Both the position numbers and the translations under genes were made by a program. A stretch of 64,000 bases of DNA, taken from NCBI RefSeq assembly GCF_008386695.1, contig NZ_VUOC01000001.1, positions 1,586,347 to 1,650,346 on the forward strand. The letters are read 5' to 3'. The DNA is from Chitinophaga agrisoli. Lineage in GTDB: Bacteria; Bacteroidota; Bacteroidia; Chitinophagales; Chitinophagaceae. Every line of letters starts with the position of its first letter. Positions within the stretch are counted from its first letter, which is position 1. This document shows positions 34,217-43,388 of this stretch, one piece after another. The notes under the pieces are model-generated. The model saw only the letters and a program-made list of their open reading frames with translations. It ran no database searches and was not told the DNA's origin.

Positions 34217-36319
34217 ATGGAAACGATCAGTTGCAAGGTAAAAGGCATGAATTGTACCAGCTGTGCGCTTACCGTATCCCGGTACCTGCAGAACAGGGGT
34301 ATGCAGGATGTACAGGTAAGTTTTGCCACAGAAGAGCTGAGCTTTACCGCCCCTACAGGCGCAGATTCCCAGAAAGTGCTCAAAGGCATCAATGACCTGG
34401 GTTACCAGGTGGTCATGCCCGATGAGCAGGCGCCTAAAGCCGCTTTCCTGCATTCCCTGGTATTCAAATTCTATGTTTGCCTGGTATTTACCGCGCCCCT
34501 GCTGCTGCATATGTGGGTTAAATGGCCCTGGTTACACGATCCCATGGTGCAGTTAGCCCTTTCCACCCCCGTATTCCTCATTGGCCTGTGGCATTTTGGC
34601 CGCAGCGCTTACCGTTCCATCACAAACGGTATGGCCAATATGGATGTGCTCATCACCATGGGCGCTACCGCCGCTTATGCCTACAGCCTTATGGGTACTG
34701 CGCTGCATATGGGGCCTGATTACATGTTTTATGAAACCACCGCCGCCATCATCACCCTGGTATTTTTAGGCAACCTGCTGGAGGAGCGTTCCGTAAAACA
34801 GACCACCACCGCAATTACCGCCCTGGCTAAAATGCAGGTAACTACCGCCCGCCTGATCCACGAAGAGCATGGGCATGAGCATTTCCATGAAGTGGATAAT
34901 CAAACCCTGCGCCCCGGCGATCGCGTGCTGGTGAATACCGGCGATAAGATCCCTATGGATGGCACCATTTATTGGGGCAGCGGTACCGTAAATGAATCAA
35001 TGATCACCGGCGAGAGCACCCCCGTGCACCGCAAAGAGAAAGATAAAGTAATTGGGGGCACCATCCTCGAAGATGGCTCCCTAAAGATGTTTGTAACGGC
35101 TACCGGCAAGGATACCGTGCTTTCCTACATTATTGAGCTGGTAAAACAGGCACAGGGCGGCAAACCGCCTATGCAACGCCTGGCAGACCGTATCAGCGCC
35201 ATATTTGTGCCGCTGGTGCTGTGCATTTCCATGGTCACCTTCCTGGGATGGTGGCTCATTGGGCAAACCACCCCGGCTGCCGCTATGATGCGCAGTATTG
35301 CCGTATTGGTGATCGCCTGCCCCTGTGCCATGGGATTGGCTACCCCTGCGGCCGTAATGGTGGGCCTGGGCCGTGCCGCCCGTAACGGCATCCTCATTAA
35401 AGGCGCCCAAACGCTGGAGGCCTTCCGTAGTATCCGTTATGTGGTGTTTGACAAAACAGGCACCCTTACCACCGGTAAACTGCAACTGGGCAACTACCGC
35501 TATTTCGATATGACGGAAGAAGCCTTTAAGATCATCGTATACAGCCTGGAAAAATACTCTTCTCACCCCATTGCCAGGTCCATTGCCACCCAGTGGAAAG
35601 GCCATGGAGAAAAGCCCCTCCAGCAGGTACGCGAGTACAAAGGGCGCGGTATGCAGGCCCAGGATGAGGAGGGCAACCAGTGGCAACTGGGCTCCTATAT
35701 CATGGCGCAGCAGGCTACGGAGGATGATGGGCATAGTATCTATCTCCTGCGCAACGGCCAGCTGGCCGGCTGGATAGACTTTACAGACGAGCTGCGGCCA
35801 GACGCGGCTGCGGCCATCCAAACGCTGAAAAAGGCCGGTATAAAACCAGTGCTGCTCAGTGGGGACACCGCCCGTAAATGCCGTGAAATGGCGCAGCTGG
35901 TAGGTATTGAAGAAGTATATGCGGAACAGACGCCTGAGCAGAAACTGCAAAAAATAGACGCCTTACAGCAAACCGCCCCCGTAGCTATGGTGGGCGATGG
36001 TATCAATGATGCGCCGGCGCTGGCAAAAGCTGCTATCGGCATTTCCCTCAGTGATGCTACCCATGTGGCCATGCAAAGCGCCAACGTAGTGCTGCTGCAT
36101 AACAGCCTGTCCGCCCTGCCATTGGCAATGGGCCTGGGTAAACACACTTATCTCACTATTAAGCAAAACCTTTTCTGGGCTTTTATCTATAACGTAGTGG
36201 CCATACCGGTAGCCGCGCTGGGCATATTAAGCCCTATTGTAGGCGCCAGCATCATGGCCGTGTCAGATATCGTGCTGGCCATCAACTCCGTTAGATTAAG
36301 ATATAAGCGGGTAATATGA
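34217..36319 (+). CDS. copA: Copper-translocating P1B-type ATPase
   Basis: 700 residues. N-terminal heavy-metal domain with GMNCTSC; membrane CPC in IACPCAMGLATPAA; phosphorylation site DKTGTLTTG; HP motif SSHPIARS; hinge GDGINDAPAL. Helix 7 has YN (FWAFIYNVV) and helix 8 MAVSD, compatible with Cu(I). The actuator domain contains a His-rich loop (HEEHGHEHFHE, about residues 215-226), probably an extra metal site. A -7 box TAAATTTG is at 34173-34180. The stop overlaps the recQ start (ATGA), so the two genes are translationally coupled. Confidence 0.94.
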   Translation: METISCKVKGMNCTSCALTVSRYLQNRGMQDVQVSFATEELSFTAPTGADSQKVLKGINDLGYQVVMPDEQAPKAAFLHSLVFKFYVCLVFTAPLLLHMWVKWPWLHDPMVQLALSTPVFLIGLWHFGRSAYRSITNGMANMDVLITMGATAAYAYSLMGTALHMGPDYMFYETTAAIITLVFLGNLLEERSVKQTTTAITALAKMQVTTARLIHEEHGHEHFHEVDNQTLRPGDRVLVNTGDKIPMDGTIYWGSGTVNESMITGESTPVHRKEKDKVIGGTILEDGSLKMFVTATGKDTVLSYIIELVKQAQGGKPPMQRLADRISAIFVPLVLCISMVTFLGWWLIGQTTPAAAMMRSIAVLVIACPCAMGLATPAAVMVGLGRAARNGILIKGAQTLEAFRSIRYVVFDKTGTLTTGKLQLGNYRYFDMTEEAFKIIVYSLEKYSSHPIARSIATQWKGHGEKPLQQVREYKGRGMQAQDEEGNQWQLGSYIMAQQATEDDGHSIYLLRNGQLAGWIDFTDELRPDAAAAIQTLKKAGIKPVLLSGDTARKCREMAQLVGIEEVYAEQTPEQKLQKIDALQQTAPVAMVGDGINDAPALAKAAIGISLSDATHVAMQSANVVLLHNSLSALPLAMGLGKHTYLTIKQNLFWAFIYNVVAIPVAALGILSPIVGASIMAVSDIVLAINSVRLRYKRVI

Positions 36320-38217
36320 CCACGCCGGCCCAAATACTCCGCCAATACTGGGGTCATACCCAATTCAGGCCTTTACAGGAAGATATCATCAACGCCATAC
36401 TGGCCGGACAGGATACCCTGGCCCTGCTGCCCACGGGCGGCGGCAAGTCCGTCTGCTTCCAGGTACCGGCCATGATGAAGGAAGGCCTGTGCCTGGTAGT
36501 GACCCCGCTGATAGCGCTCATGCGCGACCAGGTGGCCAACCTGGAGCGCCGCGGCATTAAGGCGGTGGCTATCTATGCAGGCCTTACCAACCGCGAAGTA
36601 GAGCAACGGCTGGAACAGGCCCGCCGGGGGCATTACAAATTCCTCTATGTATCCCCGGAGCGGCTGCAGAGCCGCCGTTTCCTGGATTATTGCGATGGCC
36701 TGCCCGTAAACCTGCTGGCGGTGGATGAGGCCCATTGTATTTCCCAATGGGGCTACGATTTCCGGCCGGCCTACCTGCAGATAGCCACTATCCGCGCTTA
36801 CTTCCCCAATGTGCCGGTATTGGCCTTAACGGCTTCCGCTACGCCCCTTGTACAGGAAGATATCTGCCGGCAGCTGCTCATGCAGCACCCCCAGGTATTT
36901 ACCAAAAGCTTTACCCGGGATAACCTTTCTTACAGCGTGCTGGAAGAGGAAAGCCGTCAGGATAAGCTGAAACATATACTGGACCGGGTGCCCGGCAGTG
37001 CCATCGTATACTGCCGTAACCGTAAACGCACCCGCCAGCTGGCAGACCTGTTGCGCATGCAGGGTATCTCCGCCGCCCATTATCACGCCGGCCTTCCGCC
37101 GGAAGAGCGTACCCTCCGGCAGGAGGAATGGATCCACGATAAGGTGCGCGTTATAGTCTGCACCAACGCTTTTGGTATGGGCATAGATAAGCCTAACGTA
37201 CGCCTGGTCATCCACTATGATGTGCCGGACAGCCCGGAGGCCTACTACCAGGAAGCCGGCCGCGCCGGCCGCGATGAGCAGAAAGCTTATGCCGTGCTGT
37301 TATACAATGAGCCGGAACTGCAGGAAATGCGGGAGAAGATAGCGCAGCAATTCCCCTCCCTGGCAGAAATAAAACACGTACACCAGTGCATTGTCAACTA
37401 TCTGCAGGTAGCTACCGGCAGCTCAGAAGGCATGTACTATGATTTCGATATCAACGAATTTGTAAAACACTTCCAGCTAAATATTACCGTAGCCTACAGC
37501 GCCATCCGTATCATGGAGCAGGAAGGCGTATTACAGCTAAGCGAAAGCGTATGCCTGCCATCCCGCGTGGGATTCATCACCAATAAAGAGACCCTCTACG
37601 CCATAGAAGAGTTGCAACCCAGCCTGGACCCGCTTATAAAGGCCCTGCTCCGCACCTACGAAGGCATTTTTGATAACGAAGTGCGCATCTTCGAAAAACA
37701 GCTGGCCCGTATCATCCGCAAACCGGAGGACCAGGTGATAGCACAGCTGCAACAGCTGCATCAACGCGGCATTATCCAGTACCGCCCCAAAAAGGATGAG
37801 CCGCAGCTAAGCTTTCTGCAGGAACGTTTACAAACCCACCTGCTGCGCGTAAATATGGAAAGGATAGCGGAGCGCAGACGGGTATATACGGAAAGACTGG
37901 ATGCCATGTTCCGCTACGTACGCAATAAAAAGACCTGCCGTACGCAAACCCTGGTAACCTATTTTGGAGAGCAGGAGAGCACACCCTGCGGTATCTGTGA
38001 TGTATGCCTGAAAAACAAACGTAAACCGGTTAAAGCGGCAGAGTTTGACGAGATAGCCGCCATGGTAATGCTACAGTTGCAACAACCCAAACACCTCGAT
38101 ACCCTCCTGGAAAACTTGCCAGATGTAGAGGAGGAACGGCTGTTGGAGGTGCTCCAGTTCCTGGTATCAGAAGAAAAACTGATCAGGGATCACGATGATA
38201 TCTTACGTATAAATTGA
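36316..38217 (+). CDS. recQ: ATP-dependent DNA helicase RecQ
   Basis: 633 residues. Helicase motifs LLPTGGGKSVCFQVP (I), VDEAHCISQWGYDFRP (II and the aromatic loop), LTASATP (III) and QEAGRAGRDEQ (VI). A zinc-binding region ends CGICDVC. A winged-helix-like C-terminus is present, but no recognisable HRDC domain, so it is the shorter RecQ form common in this phylum. It is translated from an ATG overlapping the copA stop. A terminator-like hairpin follows at 38232-38255. Confidence 0.95.
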   Translation: MTTPAQILRQYWGHTQFRPLQEDIINAILAGQDTLALLPTGGGKSVCFQVPAMMKEGLCLVVTPLIALMRDQVANLERRGIKAVAIYAGLTNREVEQRLEQARRGHYKFLYVSPERLQSRRFLDYCDGLPVNLLAVDEAHCISQWGYDFRPAYLQIATIRAYFPNVPVLALTASATPLVQEDICRQLLMQHPQVFTKSFTRDNLSYSVLEEESRQDKLKHILDRVPGSAIVYCRNRKRTRQLADLLRMQGISAAHYHAGLPPEERTLRQEEWIHDKVRVIVCTNAFGMGIDKPNVRLVIHYDVPDSPEAYYQEAGRAGRDEQKAYAVLLYNEPELQEMREKIAQQFPSLAEIKHVHQCIVNYLQVATGSSEGMYYDFDINEFVKHFQLNITVAYSAIRIMEQEGVLQLSESVCLPSRVGFITNKETLYAIEELQPSLDPLIKALLRTYEGIFDNEVRIFEKQLARIIRKPEDQVIAQLQQLHQRGIIQYRPKKDEPQLSFLQERLQTHLLRVNMERIAERRRVYTERLDAMFRYVRNKKTCRTQTLVTYFGEQESTPCGICDVCLKNKRKPVKAAEFDEIAAMVMLQLQQPKHLDTLLENLPDVEEERLLEVLQFLVSEEKLIRDHDDILRIN

Positions 38218-38231
38218 TAGCCATAAAAAAA

Positions 38232-38255
38232 GCATTGTGATCACGACCACAATGC
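38232..38255. terminator. Hairpin between recQ and the oxidoreductase gene
   Basis: GCATTGTG (38232-38239) and CACAATGC (38248-38255) pair perfectly; the minus-strand side is followed by seven T, so it terminates the minus-strand gene best. Its stem is the same as the core of the terminator at 20431-20481. Confidence 0.7.
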
Positions 38256-38292
38256 TCCATTTATTTATATAATGCCCACAATCCGCACCAAT

Positions 38293-38331
38293 TCATCAGC
38301 ACATTAGCACATCAGCATATTTGCACATCAG
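38293..38331. repeat. Family A octamer array, single arm
   Basis: Tandem units TCAGCACA, TTAGCACA, TCAGCATA, TTTGCACA. The stop codon of the minus-strand oxidoreductase gene (38328-38330) lies inside the last unit (TGATGTGC on that strand). No opposite arm is seen. Confidence 0.75.
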
Positions 38332-39374
38332 AGCTGCACCACTTTCCCTTCCTTGCTGCTCTTGAACGCCGCTTCAATAACCGTTATAATACGTAGGCTC
38401 TCTGCTGCCGGTACCGGGTTATCCGCGCCTTTCACCAAAGCATTATAAACTTCATCATAATACTCCAGGTAGTTCCCTTTGGGAGAAGGCAGGTATTGTT
38501 TGATGATCTTTCCGTCTTTTTCAGTGTGCAGCAAACCCCATTCATGCTGGCCTTCTACGCCCCAATCCAGTGAGCCGGGCATTAAACCCCGTTGCAGCAT
38601 AGTTTCCTGTATATCCGCCTTGGTTTTGATAAATGAGCCTATGCGGCCATGGATCTGGTAAGAGGGCATTGGCTCCCTCACCAGGTAGCTGCATTTTAAG
38701 CGTACCCGCAGGTGCTCATAGAACAGTACCAGCTCAAAATAGTCATCCACAATAGAATCCTTACGGATGATGCGGATATCCGCCCACAGCTGCTGTGGCA
38801 TGCCAAACAGCAACAGGGCCTGGTCTATGATATGCGCGCCCAGGTCGTATAAGGAACCTGTGCCGGGCCCGCCCACCTCTTTATGTTTTTTATAGCTCAG
38901 CTCTTCTTTAAAACGGTCATAATGGATCTCAGCTTCCAGTATATCACCCAGCTGGCCAGACTGTACCACCTGCCGCGTGATCTTGAAATCACTGTCGTAA
39001 CGGCGGTTCTGGAACACGCTCATGAACAGGCCCTTGCTTTTAGCCAGCGCTATCAGCGCTTCGCCTTCCGCAGTGGTAACGGTAAAGGGTTTTTCCACGA
39101 TCACGTTCTTACCCGCTTCCAGCGCAGCTTTTACATAGTCGAAGTGCGTGTAGTTGGGGGTGTTTATCACGATCAGGTCCAGGCTTTTATCCTGCAACAT
39201 ATCTTCAACGCTGGTATACACCTTTACGTTAGGATACTTTTCCTGCGCCAGGTGTTTACTTCTTTCTACTACCGCGGTAAATTCAAATCCCGGATGCACA
39301 TGGATGAAAGGTACGTGGAAGATCTGTCCTGACATACCATAGGAACAAACGCCTGTTCTGATGATCTTGTCCAT
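38328..39374 (-). CDS. Gfo/Idh/MocA family oxidoreductase
   Basis: 348 residues. N-terminal Rossmann domain starts with VCSYGMSGQIFHVPFI (a GxSG variant of the glycine motif) and contains NTPNYTHFDYVKAALEAGKNVIVEKPF, the family hallmark with the catalytic EKP lysine. A C-terminal beta-sheet substrate domain follows. These enzymes oxidise sugars, inositols or reduce biliverdin-like compounds; the substrate is unclear. Single gene; its stop codon sits in a family A repeat. Confidence 0.92.
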   Translation of the reverse strand: MDKIIRTGVCSYGMSGQIFHVPFIHVHPGFEFTAVVERSKHLAQEKYPNVKVYTSVEDMLQDKSLDLIVINTPNYTHFDYVKAALEAGKNVIVEKPFTVTTAEGEALIALAKSKGLFMSVFQNRRYDSDFKITRQVVQSGQLGDILEAEIHYDRFKEELSYKKHKEVGGPGTGSLYDLGAHIIDQALLLFGMPQQLWADIRIIRKDSIVDDYFELVLFYEHLRVRLKCSYLVREPMPSYQIHGRIGSFIKTKADIQETMLQRGLMPGSLDWGVEGQHEWGLLHTEKDGKIIKQYLPSPKGNYLEYYDEVYNALVKGADNPVPAAESLRIITVIEAAFKSSKEGKVVQL

Positions 39375-39481
39375 ATTGTAATTGTTAATAGTTTATGATA
39401 GGCTCTTTAGCTTTCGTTCCGTAAGATATAACGGCCATGCTGTAAATGCAAGCACTACCACGGATAACAGCCCGCAGGCAT

Positions 39482-41029
39482 TTAAAACCAGCTGCTCTTT
39501 TTGCTGCTTTTACCACCCAATCCTAATGCGCCCAGCAGGCTGCGGGTGATCATATTGGCGGCAGTACGGCCTACCTGTTTGGCTACAGGGCTGCTCAGCA
39601 CACTTTCCAATACGCTTTTCTCTTCTTTCTTCCGGCCTCCTTTGGCAGCCGGCTGCTCCGCTGTTTTTTCCGCTGCTTCTTCCAGCTTGGCGGTCAGTAT
39701 CTCATAGGCGCTTTCATTATCTATCTCCTGGTTGTATTTCTTCACCAGTTTGGAATCGCCTACAATATTATCCATCTCGGAAGCCGTCAGCACATCCATC
39801 CGGGACCGGGGAGATACCAGCATGGTAGCCGCCAGCGGGGTAGGAGTGCCTTTTTCATTCAGACAGGTGATCAATGCCTCTCCTATGCCTATCTGCGTAA
39901 GCAGCTCATCTGTTTTATAGAAATCAGACAGGGGATAGTTCTCCGCTGTTTGTTTAATGGCTTTGCGGTCATTGGCGGTAAATGCGCGCAGGGCATGCTG
40001 CACTTTCAGGCCCAGCTGGCCCAGGACGGAGGGCGGTACATCCATAGGGTTCTGCGTGCAGAAGAAGATGCCTACGCCTTTGGAGCGGATCAGTTTAATG
40101 ATGGTCTCTATCTGTTGCAGCAGCGCGTCGCTGGCTTCCTGGAAGATGAGATGCGCTTCATCAATGAACATCACCAGCTTTGGTTTCTCCATATCGCCTT
40201 CTTCCGGTAAGGTGGCGTACAGCTCTGCCAGCAGGCTAAGCATAAAGGTCGAGAACAGTTTGGGCCGGTCCTGTATATCTGTTACCCGCACAATGGAGAT
40301 CATACCGCGGCCATCATCGCCTATGCGCAGCAGATCGTCCACCTCAAAGGATTTTTCACCAAAGAACACATCTGCGCCTTGTTGCTCCAGTTCTATCACT
40401 TTACGGAGGATGGTTCCCGTGGAGGTGGAAGAAATCTTACCATAATCCTTTTCCAGTTCAGCCTTACCATCTGCGGTGGAGTACTGCAGTACTTTCTTAA
40501 AATCCTTCAGGTCCAGCAGTGGCAGCTTTTTGTCATCACAATATTTAAAGATCATGGCTACGATCCCCGCCTGGGTATCATTCAGCTCCAGTATCTTGGC
40601 CAGCAGCACCGGCCCAAACTCACTTACCGTGGCGCGCAGGCGGATGCCTTTTTCTTTACTCAGTGATAACAGTTCCGTGGGGTATGCAGCTGCCGTCCAC
40701 TGGCCGCCTATCTTTTGATAACGTTCTTCGATCTTTGCATTGTTGGCGCCCGCGGCGGCTATACCGCTCAGGTCTCCTTTGATATCCATCAGTAATACGG
40801 GCACGCTGGCGTCGCTCAGGCCTTCTGCTATGATCTGCAGCGTTTTTGTTTTACCGGTGCCGGTAGCGCCGGCAATTAAGCCATGCCTGTTCAATGTTTT
40901 CAGGGGCAGGTGCACATCTGCGCCGGTGATCACTTCGCCATCCAGTATGGCGCAGCCCAGCTTAAAATGCTCGCCCTTAAAGGTATAGCCGGTTTGAATG
41001 GATTCCAGGAAGGCTTCTTTATTTGCCAT
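39482..41029 (-). CDS. HerA-like ATPase (DUF853 family)
   Basis: 515 residues. Walker A GATGTGKTKTLQ near residue 55, LLMDIKGDLSGIA, Walker B VMFIDEAHLIF and FCTQNPMDVPPSVLGQLG. This is the bacterial HerA-like/YjgR group (DUF853), predicted hexameric ATPases of uncertain role. No NurA nuclease is adjacent. A low-complexity Ala/Glu/Lys stretch (about 440-480) precedes a short Gly/Ser tail. Confidence 0.92.
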   Translation of the reverse strand: MANKEAFLESIQTGYTFKGEHFKLGCAILDGEVITGADVHLPLKTLNRHGLIAGATGTGKTKTLQIIAEGLSDASVPVLLMDIKGDLSGIAAAGANNAKIEERYQKIGGQWTAAAYPTELLSLSKEKGIRLRATVSEFGPVLLAKILELNDTQAGIVAMIFKYCDDKKLPLLDLKDFKKVLQYSTADGKAELEKDYGKISSTSTGTILRKVIELEQQGADVFFGEKSFEVDDLLRIGDDGRGMISIVRVTDIQDRPKLFSTFMLSLLAELYATLPEEGDMEKPKLVMFIDEAHLIFQEASDALLQQIETIIKLIRSKGVGIFFCTQNPMDVPPSVLGQLGLKVQHALRAFTANDRKAIKQTAENYPLSDFYKTDELLTQIGIGEALITCLNEKGTPTPLAATMLVSPRSRMDVLTASEMDNIVGDSKLVKKYNQEIDNESAYEILTAKLEEAAEKTAEQPAAKGGRKKEEKSVLESVLSSPVAKQVGRTAANMITRSLLGALGLGGKSSKKSSWF

Positions 41030-41110
41030 GATGTAGAAAATTTGGGTTGAAGATAGTGCAATTTTTGGCAGAGTTAAAACCAGTCAATCATAGTCGGGTA
41101 ACAGCAAATA

Positions 41111-41150
41111 TTTATTGATAAACGATAAATATATTTTGTTTATTGATAAA
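41111..41150. promoter_or_regulatory. Paired 12-bp repeats upstream of the DUF2975/XRE operon
   Basis: TTTATTGATAAA occurs at 41111-41122 and 41139-41150, 28 bp apart start to start, with CGATAAAT between them. Each is nearly palindromic. The position 55-95 bp before the DUF2975 start suggests an operator for the XRE regulator encoded downstream. Confidence 0.5.
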
Positions 41151-41204
41151 AATGCCATTACCTTTATCTGGATGTTTTATCCCTGAAAACTTAAAAATGA
41201 CTGT

Positions 41205-41714
41205 ATGAAACAACATACTACTACTTTGCTTCGCGTTTTATTCTGGTTGCTGAATATTGTTATTGCGGGTATTGTGCTCTTTGCACTATTTTTCGCTGTT
41301 TTTTTCTTCAGAAATACCTTTCACGCTAACATCCCGCGGGAAGGTTTGGCGGACAGCTTTAAATTAATACTGCTGGGCATTCTTATTCAGGGCGTCTACC
41401 TCGCGGGGCTTGTTTATATACTGGTACAGGTAAATAGGATTGTGTACCGTATATTGAAAGGCAATGTATACGATGATAAAAATCTGTACTATCTGCGGCG
41501 CATCAGTTATTTGTTGCTGCTGGCGCCCGTGCCGCACATGATCTTTGGCATGATACTACTGTTAGGTGCACAGAAAGGAACAGGTTTTATGATGTTGATT
41601 GACAGCCTCGGTAACTATTGGCCTTACTGCCTGGTAGGATTAGGCGTACTGGTATTGTCAGAGATCTACAAGAAAGGGATTGCATATAAACGGGACCTTG
41701 AATTAACTATCTAA
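41205..41714 (+). CDS. DUF2975 membrane protein
   Basis: 169 residues with four predicted membrane helices (about 10-32, 48-72, 98-122, 135-152), typical of DUF2975. The stop is 2 nt before the start of an XRE-type regulator gene. DUF2975 with a short Cro/C1-like regulator is a recurrent pair in Bacteroidota and Firmicutes; function unknown. Confidence 0.88.
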   Translation: MKQHTTTLLRVLFWLLNIVIAGIVLFALFFAVFFFRNTFHANIPREGLADSFKLILLGILIQGVYLAGLVYILVQVNRIVYRILKGNVYDDKNLYYLRRISYLLLLAPVPHMIFGMILLLGAQKGTGFMMLIDSLGNYWPYCLVGLGVLVLSEIYKKGIAYKRDLELTI

Positions 41715-41716
41715 TT

Positions 41717-41950
41717 ATGCCGATCGTAGTCAACCTGGATGTAATACTGGCTAAACGCAAAATGTCGCTTACTATGCTGAGTGAAAGGGTGGGCATTACC
41801 CTGGCCAACCTGAGCGTATTAAAAAGCGGTAAGGCCAAGGCTATCCGTTTTTCCACCCTGGAGGAGATCTGTAAAGTGTTAAACTGCCAGCCGGCGGATC
41901 TCCTGGAGTATGTAAGCGAAGAAGAGCTGCAACAAAGAAAGCTGGTATAA
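41717..41950 (+). CDS. Small XRE-family (YozG-like) transcription regulator
   Basis: 77 residues, a single helix-turn-helix domain (MLSERVGITLANLSVLKSGKAKAIRFSTL split as a Cro/C1 fold) ending in LEYVSEEEL. It is coupled to the DUF2975 gene and probably autoregulates through the repeats at 41111-41150. The gene end overlaps the terminator of the convergent gene. Confidence 0.92.
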   Translation: MPIVVNLDVILAKRKMSLTMLSERVGITLANLSVLKSGKAKAIRFSTLEEICKVLNCQPADLLEYVSEEELQQRKLV

Positions 41951-41956
41951 AAAAAG

Positions 41957-41989
41957 TGCAGCGGTAAGGTCATTCCTCACCGCTGCACA
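41957..41989 (-). terminator. Terminator of the GroES-like gene
   Basis: GTGCAGCGGTAAGG pairs with CCTCACCGCTGCAC; on the minus strand the stem is followed by seven T. It sits just after the XRE gene stop. Confidence 0.8.
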
Positions 41990-42049
41990 TCATAAACCCC
42001 CGGCCGTTACAGGCCATCTGATCACCACAAGTCCTTCATCTATCCGTAA

Positions 42050-42430
42050 CTACAGGTCTTCTTCTCTTTCCAGCATCAATATTGCGCTCTGCGGCACAAT
42101 AAAGTACTTATCACCCTGGTATGCCACTTCGGTAGATCCGCTTACCAGGAAAATAGCCAGATCGCCTTCCTTTGCCTGTAAAGGGATGTATTTTACTTTT
42201 TCTTCTTCTGGTTTCCAGGATTCTGTTTCTTCTGCTGCCACCGGTATAGCATAACCCGGTCCGGTTTTGATTACATAACCCTGTTGCACTTTTTCCCTTT
42301 CCCCTACGCCCGGCGGCAGGTATAACCCGCTTTCTGTACGCTCATTGGGTTGGGTGGGTTTGATCAGCACACGGTCGCCTACTACGATCAGTTTTCTCAA
42401 TTTATTATCAGGTGTCAGATAATTCGTCAT
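42050..42430 (-). CDS. Lone GroES-like (Cpn10 fold) protein
   Basis: 126 residues. The Cpn10 core is clear: VVGDRVLIKPTQPNERTESGLYLPPGV, then GYVIKTGPG and GDLAIFLVSG, ending FIVPQSAILML. Compared with true GroES (about 95 residues) it is longer, with an insert around residues 65-85 (ETESWKPEEEKVKYIP), and the mobile loop differs (YLPPGVGEREK). No groEL is adjacent. Probably a paralogue with a separate role rather than the housekeeping co-chaperonin. Confidence 0.88.
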   Translation of the reverse strand: MTNYLTPDNKLRKLIVVGDRVLIKPTQPNERTESGLYLPPGVGEREKVQQGYVIKTGPGYAIPVAAEETESWKPEEEKVKYIPLQAKEGDLAIFLVSGSTEVAYQGDKYFIVPQSAILMLEREEDL

Positions 42431-42518
42431 TGTTTTAGTTCCTTTACAGGATAAGTATCAAAATGCGTGCAGGGAGGAGATAGGTGCCATTCTGACAGCA
42501 GCAATCGCTCCCTTCCGC

Positions 42519-43358
42519 TTACAACTCCTTCAAACTAAACGTTTCTCCCGCCCGTATCCCGCGCTCCGTTTGCTGCAGCGTACAACACTCTGTCTTAGGA
42601 TCATGCTCAAAATACAGCACGTATTGATTATCCAGTGCCTCCTGTAAAAAGCTTTTCCGCTCCTGCAGGCTGGTCAGCGGAAACATATCATACGCCATTA
42701 CATACGAAATAGGCAGATGGCCAATAGAAGGTACCAGGTCTGCCATATAAAGGATCGTTTTGTCCTTATAACGGATCTGCGGCAGCATCATGGCGTCTGT
42801 ATGGCCATTTACAAACCGGATGGACATACTGTCCTTAAACGCGATCCCCTCCTGTTTATCCACAAACTGCAGCTGCCCGCTTTCCTGTATAGGCAGAATG
42901 TTATCTTTCAGAAAAGAGGCTTTCTCCCGCTCATTAGGCTGGGTAGCCCATTTCCAGTGCTCAGGATTGCTCCAGTACACCGCGTTCTTAAAAGCAGGCG
43001 CCAGTTTATCACCCTGGCGTACAATAGCGCCGCCGCAGTGATCAAAATGCAGGTGCGTCAGAAAAACATCAGTGATATCATCCCGGTGAAAGCCATGGGC
43101 CGCCAGTGATTTATCCAGCGTGGCCTCACCATGCAGGTAGTAGTAGCTAAAGAACTTCGCGTCCTGTTTATCGCCAATGCCGGTATCCACCAGTATCAGG
43201 CGCTGGCCGTCCTTTATCAGCAGGCAGCGCATAGCCCAGGTACACATATTATTCTCATCGGCAGGGTTCAGCTTATGCCATATGCTTTTAGGCACCACCC
43301 CAAACATAGCCCCGCCATCCAGTTTAAAGAAGCCTGTTTCTATCGTATAAAGTTCCAT
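42519..43358 (-). CDS. MBL-fold metallohydrolase
   Basis: 279 residues, no signal peptide. Metal motif HLHFDHCGG plus a later VNGHTDAM and a C-terminal FEHDPKTECC give the His/Asp ligands of a dinuclear metallo-beta-lactamase fold. The overall layout resembles lactonase-type members (AiiA-like), but the substrate is unknown. Encoded 30 nt downstream of the MFS transporter gene on the same strand, probably co-transcribed. Confidence 0.9.
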   Translation of the reverse strand: MELYTIETGFFKLDGGAMFGVVPKSIWHKLNPADENNMCTWAMRCLLIKDGQRLILVDTGIGDKQDAKFFSYYYLHGEATLDKSLAAHGFHRDDITDVFLTHLHFDHCGGAIVRQGDKLAPAFKNAVYWSNPEHWKWATQPNEREKASFLKDNILPIQESGQLQFVDKQEGIAFKDSMSIRFVNGHTDAMMLPQIRYKDKTILYMADLVPSIGHLPISYVMAYDMFPLTSLQERKSFLQEALDNQYVLYFEHDPKTECCTLQQTERGIRAGETFSLKEL

Positions 43359-43388
43359 GAGTATAATGTATAAGTGTATGAAGTTACA

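Noticed and set aside
39482-41029. HerA-like ATPase as part of a HerA-SIR2/DUF4297 or HerA-NurA defence or repair system
   Set aside because: No nuclease, SIR2 or other partner gene is adjacent; the protein fits the stand-alone DUF853 group.
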